Source of the DNA: Siphonodentalium dalli
Taxonomy: Eukaryota > Mollusca > Scaphopoda > Gadilida > Siphonodentaliidae
NCBI GenBank assembly: GCA_032622095.1
Contig: CP136069.1
Location: 88,644,118-88,708,117 of the forward strand
Direction of reading: 5' to 3'
DNA length: 64,000 nt
Of this stretch, positions 46,773 to 58,409 are shown piece by piece. How positions within the stretch are numbered: the first letter of the stretch is position 1; every line of letters begins with the position of its first letter. A model generated the notes under the pieces. It was not told where the DNA came from, did not search any database, and saw only the letters and a list, made by a program, of their open reading frames with translations. The translations under genes and the position numbers were made by a program.

Positions 46773-47373
46773 ATTATAATTTATATTTATGGCTAATAAT
46801 ATGATCTTGGTGGCGTTACCATTTCTGACTATGGTTTTCTTGTTATGTTTGCCGAACAATTCGAACGTGTAGCATGCATACTATATATATAACCGTGTAC
46901 CCTACCAACACCATCTGCTGGTATGTACAGCTCGTTTTACTGAGAACAAATATGGTTATCCACTTACCGATAAACAATTTTTAGGGAAACATATAATCGT
47001 CGCAAGAATGTGATGAAATCTGGTTCAGTAACCTGAATCGCGCAGTATTCGGGGGTTTTGTTTTGAGTGCACGAAAACCCGACACTGCAAAAAGGTGATA
47101 TCAACCGAATGTTGCCACTTCGCTAGTTGACGTTGTTCCGATCACAGTTATGTTTTAATTTCACATTTCGCCTAAGAAATTGATGGAAGCATTTATGTAT
47201 ATCTGTTCTCGATCGAGAGTGTTACTTTGTTCATTGCTTCCGTTTCTTTCCGGAGGCGGAATATTGTCCCTTATAGGATGCGGTTCTGCTGAGCGAAGAT
47301 TTTAGTTCACGCGATATGATAACTGCATATTAATCATATTAGAAACAAGAACTATTTCTTCGTTACATTTCAG

Positions 47374-48099
47374 GATAATGGAGAGGCCAAGGTTGAAGAA
47401 AATCTGTATGGAAATCAGATGACAATTCAACTACACAATGTAGACCGGGAAACTCGTGCTACTCGAAAGCGAATCGAAACGAATGAGAGCGCAGAACTCA
47501 CGGCTCTTGGCCAACCACCACCACCGCCAACTGAAGGTCAATGTGATTACAGAGGTGACGACGTATTTTCTGGGGAGCCTTCTGAGATCTACGCCAACAG
47601 TTACCCACAAGGGGACCAATTGGAGCCGACTGACATTTATGAGAACTCACCACACGAGAGTGTTGCTGTCAACGAACCAGAGGATATATACGAAAACACA
47701 CCGGATGTCCAAACGAATGAGGGCCGCACATCAACGGGCAGTCAGCTCTATCAGTGTCCCCCGAACAACGCGAAACTATATGGCGGACAAACTAACGCAG
47801 AAAACGAGCAAGAAAACACAAACACCGAAACACAGTTGGAACCAAGCGAGGATTATGAGAATTGTGCGACACTCAAAATCAGTGCAAACAACACCGAGGA
47901 AACCACAGAAAGCGCACAAAATGAGTTCGTAACCGACTCCTCGCCTTCCGAACTTTATGATAACATGTGTGTAGAGGCGACAAATGTGGGATGTGTTGAC
48001 GATAACGATGCGCCTGTTTACGGCAACGTTGAAGATATGCGCCGCTCGATGCCAGGTGCCACATATGACCCTATATATGGCAATGTGGATTCGGCATAA
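47374..48099 (+). CDS. Receptor gene last exon: tyrosine-motif cytoplasmic tail
   Basis: After a TTACATTTCAG acceptor, 241 codons in phase 0 run to TAA at 48097. The segment is acidic and polar, probably disordered, with no catalytic domain. It holds eight YxN motifs at residues 12, 73, 89, 106, 161, 195, 216 and 235 (YGNQ, YANS, YENS, YENT, YENC, YDNM, YGNV, YGNV). YxN is the Grb2-family SH2 consensus when phosphorylated, and acidic residues nearby (for example PEDIYENT) favour tyrosine kinases. A PPPPP run at 48-52 could bind SH3 domains. With exon 3 the tail has nine YxN sites. It looks like a docking scaffold for adaptors, possibly for uptake or growth signalling. The ligand and the kinase are unknown. 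Confidence 0.85.
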   Translation, partial: DNGEAKVEENLYGNQMTIQLHNVDRETRATRKRIETNESAELTALGQPPPPPTEGQCDYRGDDVFSGEPSEIYANSYPQGDQLEPTDIYENSPHESVAVNEPEDIYENTPDVQTNEGRTSTGSQLYQCPPNNAKLYGGQTNAENEQENTNTETQLEPSEDYENCATLKISANNTEETTESAQNEFVTDSSPSELYDNMCVEATNVGCVDDNDAPVYGNVEDMRRSMPGATYDPIYGNVDSA

Positions 48100-48951
48100 C
48101 TGTGTGATTCAGTATAGTATGTGAATGGATGGTCAAACAACAGCTTGAATTTATATTAGTATCTACTAATACTCTGTTAAATGTATAGCACGAATCTTTT
48201 AACAATACAGTTATTGGTACATTTGAACGATTTATATAGAAAATACTGAGTGGATGAATCTGCGTCGGGACCCCATTCGGTTTTGATTCGGTTAATCGCC
48301 GTTTCAACCGATAGGCCATACTCATTAAACATAATAGATATGGGACTGGATTCATAGTGAAGTGGTAAAACTAATGTCATTAATTTGCTATATTTTTGTT
48401 GAGATATATACGTCGGTTAAGAAAACAGCTGCCATGTTTTCGAGAAAATTATTAGTGTCAACATATTGTATTAGCCAAATAACTAATTGGCTTGGGGTGT
48501 ACAAGTTATTACTAACTTATTGACGCCCCTATTGCCGCCAATTTTCGAGAAAATTATTATGAGGTAGTAGGTTACCGGCCCGGTAATAAAATCCCAGTAA
48601 GTTATACTCTGTCGAGGAATAACTTTTCCGTCTACTCAATACGTCAACTGTAAAAAATATCCACGAAACTGTTTATTTTTGATCACGTTTCAACGAGTTG
48701 CTGGTGTTATGCCAAAAGCAAATATAGACCAAATGTAGGCGCCTTTAAAGTGTTTCCATTATTTTCCACTGACAAATCCCGAAGCGTTATGTCGTATAAC
48801 AAATTTCCATTTTCCAAAACTAAGTCAACTCTTTCCCAGAGTCACTGATTTTACAATTTCAGAGTCAATTCATCGATTGCTATATGCTGAGTTATCTCGT
48901 ATACCTGGTGTACACACCCCTGGTTAAGTGGCCTTTCCAATTTGCAATAAA
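48100..48951 (+). other. Probable 3' UTR of the receptor gene
   Basis: No coding sequence. AATAAA occurs at 48585-48590 and 48946-48951; either could be the polyadenylation signal. Two TTTTCGAGAAAATTATTA words (48436 and 48542) bracket the middle. Confidence 0.45.
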
Positions 48952-50219
48952 GTTGTTGGTTCCTGCTGAATTGCTATGGATGCTGGTGGGCCAAAATGAT
49001 GTTGTTGAGAAAATGTACCGTCATTTTTTTCTGAATTGTCTTTTTGCGGTGCTTGGCAAATGTGAGCGAATAGAGAAAAGCCATTATGTGAAAAAAACAC
49101 TGAAAATATAAATATTGTAAAATGTTTTAAGAATTGCTATTTTGGTTGTTGCAAGGCAAACCAGCCATCATCTTTTCTGGAAAAAATATTGAACATAAAT
49201 CTAGCAAGTTGCATGGGCTGGTATACGGGGGTGGAGTGGGGTAGAAGTGTCTATAAGAAACTTCACTTTCACGAAATAATGTACATGTTTGTAGCAATGT
49301 GAGCTGTACATTGTCTGTCCATATGGAGGACATAGCCTTTTATGTCGATACAAAGTTGCATGTTAGCCTAATAGCTTTACGAGTGAAGCCTATACATGTG
49401 TAGGTGGATCGGGTTCCATGTCACGCCTGAATGGTCATTGTAACAGTAAAAATGCGTTGGCGAATGGATAATAACCGACATGACGACATGAAAAGGTAAT
49501 GAGGCATACTCGCCACTAAAATAAGGTTTTCATTTCATTATTTGAATATGATTACAAATATCGTTTGACACATTGTATAGTATGTGACATGTTCATGCAT
49601 GGTTACTTTGTATGCATTATATCATTTCCGTCTCTTTTCTTGTGCCATATCATTTTACTGAAGTCACTGAAGACAACGTGCATTCATTGTTATAACACCA
49701 CACATAAAATCACTCTAGAAAATTTAAATAATTACCGATGAGATGTGCCTTTTGGCTAAATATGATCAGTGTTGATAATTTTTCTGAAGAAACTGTAACT
49801 CATGCATGCATGGCAATATTAGCAGTTTCAAATTTATAATGTTGCCTTGTCTGCGTTAGTATCTGTTAGCACAGACAACATTAGTATGTTGACAACATGT
49901 GTTCTTCTATGCACAGGATTTATTGTCAATGCACCAGCAAATACTCTAATATTATGAGCTTACTGGTAAGCTGACACATTGAGTTTTCGTTTCATTAGGA
50001 ACTTAATTTTGCAGTGATATTTTCGTGTTGCCAGTTTTCAAAGCCAGTTTTATACTCCTTGTCAATCCATATCTATATCCTTAATTTAAAATGTACGTCC
50101 CATACATGTACATGTATGTATACGAATATTTATATAGTTTCCATTTGCACATCCAGCCAATAGGAATTCATCAACATCAACATATTTCACTATGACACTA
50201 TATATAGATAATACGCAAA
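48952..50219. other. No gene seen
   Basis: AT-rich intergenic sequence. Short ORFs without recognisable features. Confidence 0.5.
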
Positions 50220-50223
50220 TTAA

Positions 50224-50645
50224 CCCTTTACCCAACAAAACGGCCAAAAACGCCCAAATAAAGCTTCAACAGCCTAAAATATCTTCCGTCTGTCTCAATA
50301 ACACCATACAAATATCGATATCATTGGAACCGGTTCATTGACCACATTGTGATGGTTACAGTTATGCCCTGTGCCAATACATTCTCTTATATATGCGAGT
50401 CGACCATAGGTCGCCTCGCATATATAGGAGAATACATTGGCATAAAAAAAACTTTTTACCATTTTTTCTTACATTCTTTAACAATTTTATAATTTTTTCT
50501 TACATTTTTAAACAATTTTTATTATTTTTATCATTTTTAATATGTGTTAAGCCAATGCATTCTCTTATATATGCGAGGCGACCTATGGTCGACTCGCATA
50601 TATAAGAGAATGCATTGGCACATGGCCGTTCTGTTGGGTAAGGGG
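50224..50645. mobile_element. piggyBac-type MITE, 422 bp, carrying two large hairpins
   Basis: TTAA lies at 50220-50223 and 50646-50649. The left TIR is CCCTTTACCCAACAAAACGG and the right, reversed, CCCCTTACCCAACAGAACGG. Inside, 50371-50442 and 50551-50620 are each near-perfect hairpins with CATTCTCTTATATATGCGAG arms. Their loops are inverse of one another (TCGACCATAGGTCGCC against GGCGACCTATGGTCGA), so the element is a palindrome made of palindromes around a T-rich spacer. Confidence 0.88.
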
Positions 50646-50649
50646 TTAA

Positions 50650-51469
50650 AGTAGCAGTCATCGACAGAGATTATCATTATACAGTGAAGTGATCTGAGTC
50701 TCCATATCCATATCACGCCTATATTGAGATCCCGGACCAGACGAGCTACCACAGCCTTCGAGTCTAATCCGGGAACCCACCTTCTCACCGAGACCTACGT
50801 GGAGACTCAGATGACTTGACTGCAGTAGTAATAATATGTTTATTATATGACAAATTGAACTTAATTATTACAACCAACCTCTGAAATATATTGGGGAAAA
50901 AAAGTGATCAATCGAATTCAAATTCAATATATATATTCTTTTGTTATCCTCCGAGATCAAAGATAGTCCAGGATTCTGATTCAGACACGCATGATATGAA
51001 ATCGGATCACGATACTAACATCCGATTTAGGCCAACATTATTTGATAGTACATTAAAAACAGAGATAAGCAGTCTGGTGGTAATCATATTTATTTTGAGC
51101 AAAGTTGAAAATAAAATGAAAAAATAAAATAAAATGAAAAGCCATCCCCGCCCCTATTTTTACTTTTTGAGTATTGGATTCCAGAAACACAGGTATATAT
51201 ATATTTTTTTGCCTTATCGGAAATCCATCATCAATCTGCAGTGGTATTTTGTGAAAATAATGAGTCATACAAATTCCTTTATCCAACAATGGACGAACGA
51301 CGCAAAAAACAAATCAATTCCAGATCATTCGGAAAAATATAAGATCCGCGGATCCGGTTTCTTGTAGACAATTTGTCAGTTGTTGTTATGTGGTTCCGGC
51401 TTATTGTAGCCATATTCCAAGTTTTGTTGATGCCGTTCGCCAATTTTGTATTATGAAATGTTCCAACAA
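50650..51469. other. No gene seen
   Basis: Short ORFs only. A CTTCGAGTCTAATCCGGGAA passage near 50756 recalls a tRNA B-box, but no cloverleaf could be drawn. Confidence 0.5.
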
Positions 51470-51735
51470 TGATTCTGCGAATAAGCGGTCCTGTCACTAA
51501 CTCGCGACCACAAAGGATCCACCATACACGGTTCCGTGGTTTTAATGCTACAGGTCAAAGTTCTGCTGGAGGATATCCATATATGAAAGTCATAAATATT
51601 AAAATGCTCCGTATATGGAAATACTACTCCAGAACTTTGACCTGTAGCACTAAAACCACCGAACCGGTGCTGGATGAATCTCTGAAACCACGAAACGGGG
51701 CTGGATGAATCCAATATTCAGTTATCTCGCTTATT
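51470..51735. repeat. Foldback element, family 3, copy 2
   Basis: Arms GCTACAGGTCAAAGTTCTG and CAGAACTTTGACCTGTAGC are perfect inverted repeats. The outer GGTTCCGTGGTTTTA pairs with TAAAACCACCGAACC. The left end is CCTGTCACTAACTCGCGACC. Confidence 0.88.
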
Positions 51736-52004
51736 TTGCGGAATAATCTCAATCGATGTGTCTCTTCCTATTTTCTTGCCATAACAACCAACGTCAATTA
51801 AATATACTATATTTCATGTATACGTTGTTATTGAATGCCCCTCACACATAATTTAGAGGTTAAAATTGCATGAAACAACGCGAATTTGTGAACGTCGCAT
51901 ACATTCCAAACATTGAGCAGGCTACATGTCCTGGGAAATACAGACCAATAGCATTTAAACTACAATAACATCAATGCGACTTGTTTTGCACGGGTTTTTG
52001 TTTT

Positions 52005-52150
52005 TGTTTAAACATATTTTATTGTAATATGATATTACAAGAGGGATCGGGGCACAAGTTTTAACAACTTAAATCCGCCCCTCTCCCATTAACATTTTAA
52101 CAAATACAACGTAGATGACGAACATAACATATATACAGGATGATGTATGG
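52005..52150 (-). repeat. LINE 3' UTR fragment
   Basis: Matches the 3' part of 36540-36743: GTTTAAACATATTTTATTG, GCACAAGTTTTAACAACTTA, CCGCCCCTCTCCCA, CATATATACAGG. No ORF follows; a minisatellite takes its place. Confidence 0.65.
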
Positions 52151-52164
52151 TGTGGTTGTGATTG

Positions 52165-52700
52165 CTGTCATATTTTATGAGATTGGAACTGTTGCGCCTG
52201 ACTCCATATATTCTAAGAGATGGGAACTGTTGCGCCTCACTGTACACACAAGAGACCAATGGGAACTGTTGTGCCTCACTACAAACACTTTATGAGATGG
52301 GAACTGTTGCGCCTCACTGTACATATTTTATGAGATTGGAACTGTTGCTCCTCACTGCACATATTTTATGAGATTGGAACTGTTGCTCCTCACTGCACAT
52401 ATTTTATGAGATTGGAACTGTTGCTCCTCACTGCACATATTTTATGAGATTGGAACTGTTGCGCCTGACTCCATATATTCTATGAGATTGGAACTGTTGC
52501 GCCTCACTGCACATATTTTATGAGATTGGAACTGTTGCGCCACACTCCATATATTCTATGAGATTGGAACTGTTGCGCCTCGATCACTGCACACACTTTA
52601 TGAGATGGCAACTGTTGTGTCTCACTGCACACTTGTGAGACCAGTGGGAACTGTTGCGCTTCAGTGAACACTGATGAGATGGGGACTGTTGCACGGAATT
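52165..52700. repeat. 38-bp minisatellite, about 14 units
   Basis: The unit is TTTTATGAGATTGGAACTGT followed by TGCTCCTCACTGCACATA. The most uniform units lie near 52310-52460; the edge units vary in length and carry GCGCCTCAC or GTGCCTCAC. Confidence 0.93.
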
Positions 52701-52790
52701 GGCGTGGGAGTAGAACATAAAGAGTTGTTTCTCAATGGCATGGAGGATGTTTTCCCGCGACTGGAGCTTCCTGAAATTTTGCGAACAACC

Positions 52791-52862
52791 TGTGCCAATG
52801 CATTATCTTATATATGCGAGTCTCCCTTTGGAACCTCGCATATATAAGAGAATGCACTGGCC
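52791..52862. repeat. Hairpin with the same arms as those in the 50224-50645 MITE
   Basis: Arms GCCAATGCATTATCTTATAT and ATATAAGAGAATGCACTGGC plus ATGCGAG/CTCGCAT. The loop here is TCTCCCTTTGGAAC. No TTAA flanks, so it stands alone. Confidence 0.9.
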
Positions 52863-54065
52863 TGACAATATTTACATTGACCTTGTAAGTCAACGAATTA
52901 GTTCTTAGAAGCGAATTAGTTCTGATATATGTCATCATGTGAGCACACTGTGCATACTTTGGGATACATGGACATTCTAGCTTACGAATGAAGATTTGTA
53001 GTATAAAGCATGGTACGATGTGCCCATTCAGAAAATAGAAGATGGCGGTAGAACAAAGGAGTTGGGTTTTTCAAAAGGAATAATATGCCGTTCCATTCTA
53101 TAATGTTGTAAATGAATGGGAGAGTCCATTTAACATAGAAAGGGTCAAAGTAATCCTTACAACTTCGTGCCATTTCGCTCCCTTTTTAATGTTAAGAGTC
53201 AAACATTTCCAAATTCGGAGATGTCCTTAAAATGTATCCAACAAATCCGTATTGAATTAGCCATGCAAGTTCAGCTACATGTGTGTGTAACTTGTAACAT
53301 GTTGCTATTGGCAACGAGAATCAACTAAATCACGTGACCAATATAACCACACAAAAATAGGGCCATTCGTTTCAGACTCGGAATGTTTGTGTGACGGAAC
53401 TGTTAACAAAGAGGAATAATACAATCTTATAATAGGACACAGTACGAGTATTTGCAATGGTTTTATGTGTGGACAATTGTTTTATGTCGACTGAAGCCAA
53501 TTGACTATATATACGTAATCAAAGTGAATGTCACACTAAAAACCACACTCGTATTTAAATGATCTTAAATTCGCACAGTATACTATTAATTGTTCGCTCT
53601 GTTTTGAATTCGCGCACTTTGACAAAATAATTTCGTAAAAAAACCTGTAATTGGTGACAATTTAAGTTCTTAGTCGTTCCTGAAAATACATTTGTATATT
53701 AAAGACCATCACGCCGAAAATATATATTAACATTTTATTTGAGAAGATGTGTGGTTATATGATCCATGCATAGTCATTCTGATATTCAGATAGTTACGGA
53801 CAACATTGAAATGAACTCGAAACAATTAAAACCGCAACCGCGTATATGTGGCTGACTTTGGAGACACTCAACATTACTTTATATATATTTAACCCAGATT
53901 GTTTAACCACAATGTCAGTCCATGGTTGTGGGTATGGAGACGTGCGCTTGTGTCCATTCATACTGGAATATGTGTATTTCTGACATGCACTGCAAACATG
54001 GAAGATTTTGCCATTATTTACTTATCAAAATGGTGTTGAGAGTGCAAGCACGCATGTAAATATAA
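52863..54065. other. No gene; decayed right end of a piggyBac-type MITE near 53148
   Basis: GGGAGAGTCCATTTAACATAGAAAGGGTCAA at about 53119-53149, in pieces, resembles the right end of the element at 55238-55614. The rest is AT-rich without recognised features. Confidence 0.5.
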
Positions 54066-54334
54066 TTGTCTATAAACGAGATCACTGGGTCGCGGCTGTA
54101 AAGGATTCATTCAGATCCGTTCCGTGGTTTCAGAGATTCTTCCAGCCCCGGTTCCGTGGTTTTAGTGCTGCTGGTCAAAGTTTTGGAGTAGCATTTCCAT
54201 ATAAGGAGCTTTTGAATTATTCGTGACTTCCATATATGGAATGCAAGCTACTCCAAAACTTTGACTTGTAGCACTAAAACGACGGAACCGGACCTGGTGG
54301 ATCCAATATGGCCGCAAGTTAGTGACAGGGCGTA
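54066..54334. repeat. Foldback element, family 3, copy 3
   Basis: Arms GCTGGTCAAAGTTTTGGAGT and CTCCAAAACTTTGACTTGTA, centre CTTCCATATATGGAA. The right end is GGATCCAATATGGCCGCAAG then TTAGTGACAGGGCGTATTC. Confidence 0.85.
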
Positions 54335-55237
54335 TTCCTCTGCAGCAAAATCAAAACTTATAACTGTTACAACACACACCCATGTTACATTATATGTATC
54401 TATATATGCTTTGGAATTTTGAACGCCAATATTACTAGAATAAAACTATAACAGTATTGTTGGATTCAGTATTCCGTTTATTAAGTAAGAACACAACATA
54501 TTGTTGGCAAACAATGAATATAAAATAGTACAACAAAATGGTTGGAATTATATAGAGACGTATTTTTTGTAATCACACAACACGTGAAAGTGCGAATCGT
54601 TCACTGGTTCCATACTAACATATTGCACCATAATCTGCATGTCACACATGCATGAGTTAAATTGTGAAAACCAGGGCCTGGGATCTAAGTCATAATTTTC
54701 TCGAAAATAGCGACAAAATGTCTCCCACTGAAGTGAGTATTCATCGTTTTCTTAACATACACAAATAACTCAAAAAATGATATGGAATGAGCTCTATATG
54801 AATCGATTTTTGCCAGCTCACTATGAATTCCGCCCTGTATAATATGAATGTTAAGAAGGTATGCGTGTTCATGTGACTTCAGTTACCATTTTTCGAAGTT
54901 ATGACATTTTAACGCCAAAATAATCTTACAAACAACTCTGTTCGATATCTGTAACTCATTGTCCAACTTAACTCAATCCAAGAGCTGGAATTAAATAGCT
55001 CATTAGTCTAATATAGAGTGCTCATATAGAAAACGAATGGTAGATTTTTTGTTATTTAAAAAACAATCTAAAAATAAATCAACGAATGTTGAAATTGTCA
55101 GACGTGATGTCTTGCCGCCATTTCAATCTAAATATTATATAGGTTCTCGGCCCTGAAAACATCCGCACGGTTTTAACAATAGCGCTGTCCTATAATGAAA
55201 TATCTGAGATTTGCAACACATCAAAGGTCCAATATAA
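54335..55237. other. No gene seen
   Basis: AT-rich, no ORF above background and no repeat recognised. Confidence 0.5.
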
Positions 55238-55614
55238 CCCTTTCTATACTAAATACTCATTCGTTCATAAGTAGTGATCCTGAGGACATGTTCAGGTAAT
55301 AAGTTAAAAAACTTACCATCCTAAATGAGTTATTCTGTCCAAAAAAGAAGCAATTAACTGCAAACTTTATTATATATCCGATGGGGATCAATTGCCAAAG
55401 GCCAAAAAGATAGTTGCCAATTTTTGTTGCAAATCGAACTTTTTTTTGTTGCAAATTAATTATTTCCCTCCAATGAATAGGATTCATTCTGCAAATTCTG
55501 TTATCTCAGGCTGTCGTCTGCTTTGATTTCATAAACATCCCTACATATGAATAATATAACCTTCCATTGTATTCTTTATAGTTGACTGGGAGAATCAATT
55601 TAGTATAGAAAGGG
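55238..55614. mobile_element. piggyBac-type MITE, 377 bp
   Basis: TIRs CCCTTTCTATACTAAAT and ATTTAGTATAGAAAGGG. TTAA follows the right end (55615-55618); the left flank reads ATAA, one base off. No ORF of interest. Confidence 0.8.
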
Positions 55615-55784
55615 TTAATATAGGACCTGAATCCAGACATGAGGATTTCGATGTATCAGCAGGTAAAATGGAGTAGGATTCGCCTGAAAGTATAGATTAT
55701 AATATGTCATATATGGTGTCACAAGCAGATATCAATATATAGTGACAGAAGTGTTGCAGGGTGCAGGGAATATGTAGAGCATAT

Positions 55785-56480
55785 TTAAGGTACACAACAG
55801 ATACAATGGTCCCCATATCATCCAGTTACAACAACGGAATTTCACCAAATGCAGATTCAGTTATCCAAATACTCAACAACCATACCAAACACGATATCAT
55901 ATTTGCCGATAAAGCGCTATAATAACGTTTTTTTTTGTTGACCGTATTTACGACGAGCGAGTGTGGTTTTCAACTTCCATATATGGTGATACGCATAGTT
56001 TTAGTGGAATTCCCCACACATGTCATCACAAACAAAAAAATAGTTCCACGTGCAACCGGCATGGTGTTAAATATGATGTCTATTTGTATGACTAAAACAT
56101 AATTACCGAACCGTAAATAAGAATGTTTTGTATCCGTATAGGTCACAAGTTACCTTATTTGTTGTTGCTGACGTTACTTTTGGTCGTGTTATATTCCGAA
56201 GTTAATTTTGCCATAGCATTAATTACCATGCAAAGTCAGAGCGAACTGTGACATTGCGTTACCTTTCGAACTCTCACGACGGCGTCTGCGCATGTCCATA
56301 TATTTATGGGAAAAGATCATTCGACTATTTCCAGGCCGCCAGGTGAAAAATAGCAGATTTTAAAAATCGATATCTGATAACTTTGAGCTTTGATTGTTGG
56401 GCTCCTCGACTCGAATCAGATTTTTTTACCACCGAAATATTAATTTAGGAGCGTTTAAACGGATTATGCATCTTTAAGTG
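55785..56480. mobile_element. MITE family M, copy 3, enlarged
   Basis: The left zone (TTTAAGGTACAC, GGTCCCCATATCATC) and right zone (AAATCGATATCTGATAAC, CTCGACTCGAATCAGAT, CATCTTTAAG) match copies 1 and 2, but the middle (about 55900-56340) is new sequence, perhaps a nested insertion. Confidence 0.7.
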
Positions 56481-58071
56481 TTAGCCTAAATTTTGTCAGA
56501 GACATGTGCTTTTTCCTTGCATATAGTAACTTTTTGAGCATCCTTAGTCATGTTGACATATAATTTTCTCCCGACATGTGTCGCCCGTGCTTTTATAGCG
56601 CCATCAGCATGATTTAAAGATCACTTGACGTGACCTTCACCTACACAATCTCTGTGAGTTCCGTTTTGACGGCTACATTGACTTTTGCCCATCCTCTCCG
56701 GATTTTGGATCCTCTATTTGCTCTGTCATGCTCAATTTCTGACCATCTCTGCTCGTCTGAAATAAGTTTATTAACATTCTTTAGAATTGCTATATTAAAG
56801 GCCCATTTAACTTTCGAACTCCCAGATCACATACATAAAATATATGCCATATTATATATCATTTGAAAGATATATGTATTATCAGAACAATGTATTATCA
56901 ACTTATCCGGTGTAATAAACTGTGAACATGTAGTTCTTGTTGAGTTACCGATGTGTTTTGTGCTTAAGATTCATCTGGTTATGTTTTGCAAAGTGTAATA
57001 TTTTCAATGAAGGGGGAATGACTCTATATTTTACAGATAGAGTTATTCCCCTTCCATCATAAGGGGATCTTTTTATGATTTCAGCTGTTTTCTATTTCTC
57101 TATGGGCATCTTTCAAATGGTTTCAAATGGTGATGAATTATAGTATTTTAATCATATTGTATGGCATAAATTGTTATTACAACCGTATATCAGGGCACTA
57201 TCAAAAAAAAAAATCGGTGACTCGAAAATAAAGTGGGCCTTTGAGATGAAATTCTATACACTGGATGCCGCCCAAACAGTCCAACACATACTATAACTCT
57301 AAACAAATTAGAATGAAAGGCAAATTATTCACATGTTCTGCAAAGTTCAGATGTCGAGTTTAACGAAAGCTAGGGTAAACATCCGATGCACGGATGCAGT
57401 TGAAATTTCCACAATACCAGTTGAATATTACGTTCTTCAAACAATCGTGGTTATTAAATTTTAAGAAATAGTGTGGTGAAATAAGCACGTAATATGGCTT
57501 TCTTGGGCTTGTGCATATTCCCTAACAACAACAGACAATGGGGAATTTTTCCTCCTTCGTGTACAAATACCGAAAAAATTGTAATTACCATCTTCACCAT
57601 TTTCATCACTATCGTCGTGTAATCCACGTAGTTCCTTCATGTTCAGTTGTGAGATTCCTGAAAATAAAAGAAAAAATATTTATTATATTTTCATCAAAGA
57701 TTTGTGTAAAAATATGTATCGTATACACCCCACTCCCAGAATCGCGAACGTGTTCTTAAACTGCAGGATGTTATTCTACTCTGCAGCTATCCCCTCGAGA
57801 TAATAATCCTCACATCTCACTCGAAGAGAATAATCGTACGCTACTAAGAGCAATTAAATATTGTCTATATCTATTTATATATCACATAATTAGCCCCTAA
57901 ACCTAGCCTCATATTTTATAGCAAGACACACGTGTATTATCGACACTCGCAGTGACGCAAGAGCTTAGCACAATGATATCAATCAATGTTATTATTATGT
58001 TAATTATAATATACTTATGATATTCAAATTGTGTTCGGTTATTTAGTGTTGACTTTAGATAAACATGGGTG
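56481..58071. other. No gene; one palindrome
   Basis: A hairpin at 57009-57054 pairs GGGGGAATGACTCTAT with ATAGAGTTATTCCCC across ATTTTACAG. Otherwise short ORFs only. Confidence 0.55.
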
Positions 58072-58177
58072 ATAATAATAATAATAATAATTATATTTAT
58101 ATAGCGCCTATCCCCCGCAGGGAGCCCTAAGCGCTTTACACATTATATAAATACACAAGAAATGCACATGCAAATAA

Positions 58178-58400
58178 TCAATAGATATGTGGAATCATAT
58201 ATACTAGTAATAAGATTTTGTTAGTTTTCTTTGTGTCGGGGCAGCGTCGTCGGAACATATAAGTTTTTAATGCAGATCGAAAATCGGTTAGCAAACAAAA
58301 TTGCCGCATTTCATTTGGTAGAGAGTTCCAAATGTCGAGACAGGCTACAGAGAAAGCTCTGTCGCCGACGGTCATAAGATTTGCACCTTGAGGGCAGAGA
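58178..58400 (-). pseudogene. LINE ORF2 C-terminal block
   Basis: VGDRAFSVACLDIWNSLPNEMRQFCLLTDFRSALKTYMF, in pieces, is the characteristic closing block of CR1-like ORF2 proteins (GxRAFSxxAPxLWNxLPxxIR...F...LKTYLF). It is in a different frame from the RT part; the shift lies near 58420. Confidence 0.88.
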
Positions 58401-58409
58401 AGGGACGAT

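Larger units (their letters stand above)
44340..47373 (+). other. Receptor gene intron 3, 3.0 kb
   Basis: Donor GTAAGG, acceptor TCGTTACATTTCAG. It holds four separate hairpins (45024-45165, 45457-45603, 46042-46122, 46727-46772). A frame at 44516-44713 ending in DLMFNLEEYGPIFEDELHAAF looks coding-like, but its possible acceptor does not give phase 0. Confidence 0.75.

Noticed and set aside
50700-50800. tRNA-like passage with a possible B-box
   Set aside because: No convincing A-box, acceptor stem or cloverleaf; too weak to call a tRNA or SINE.
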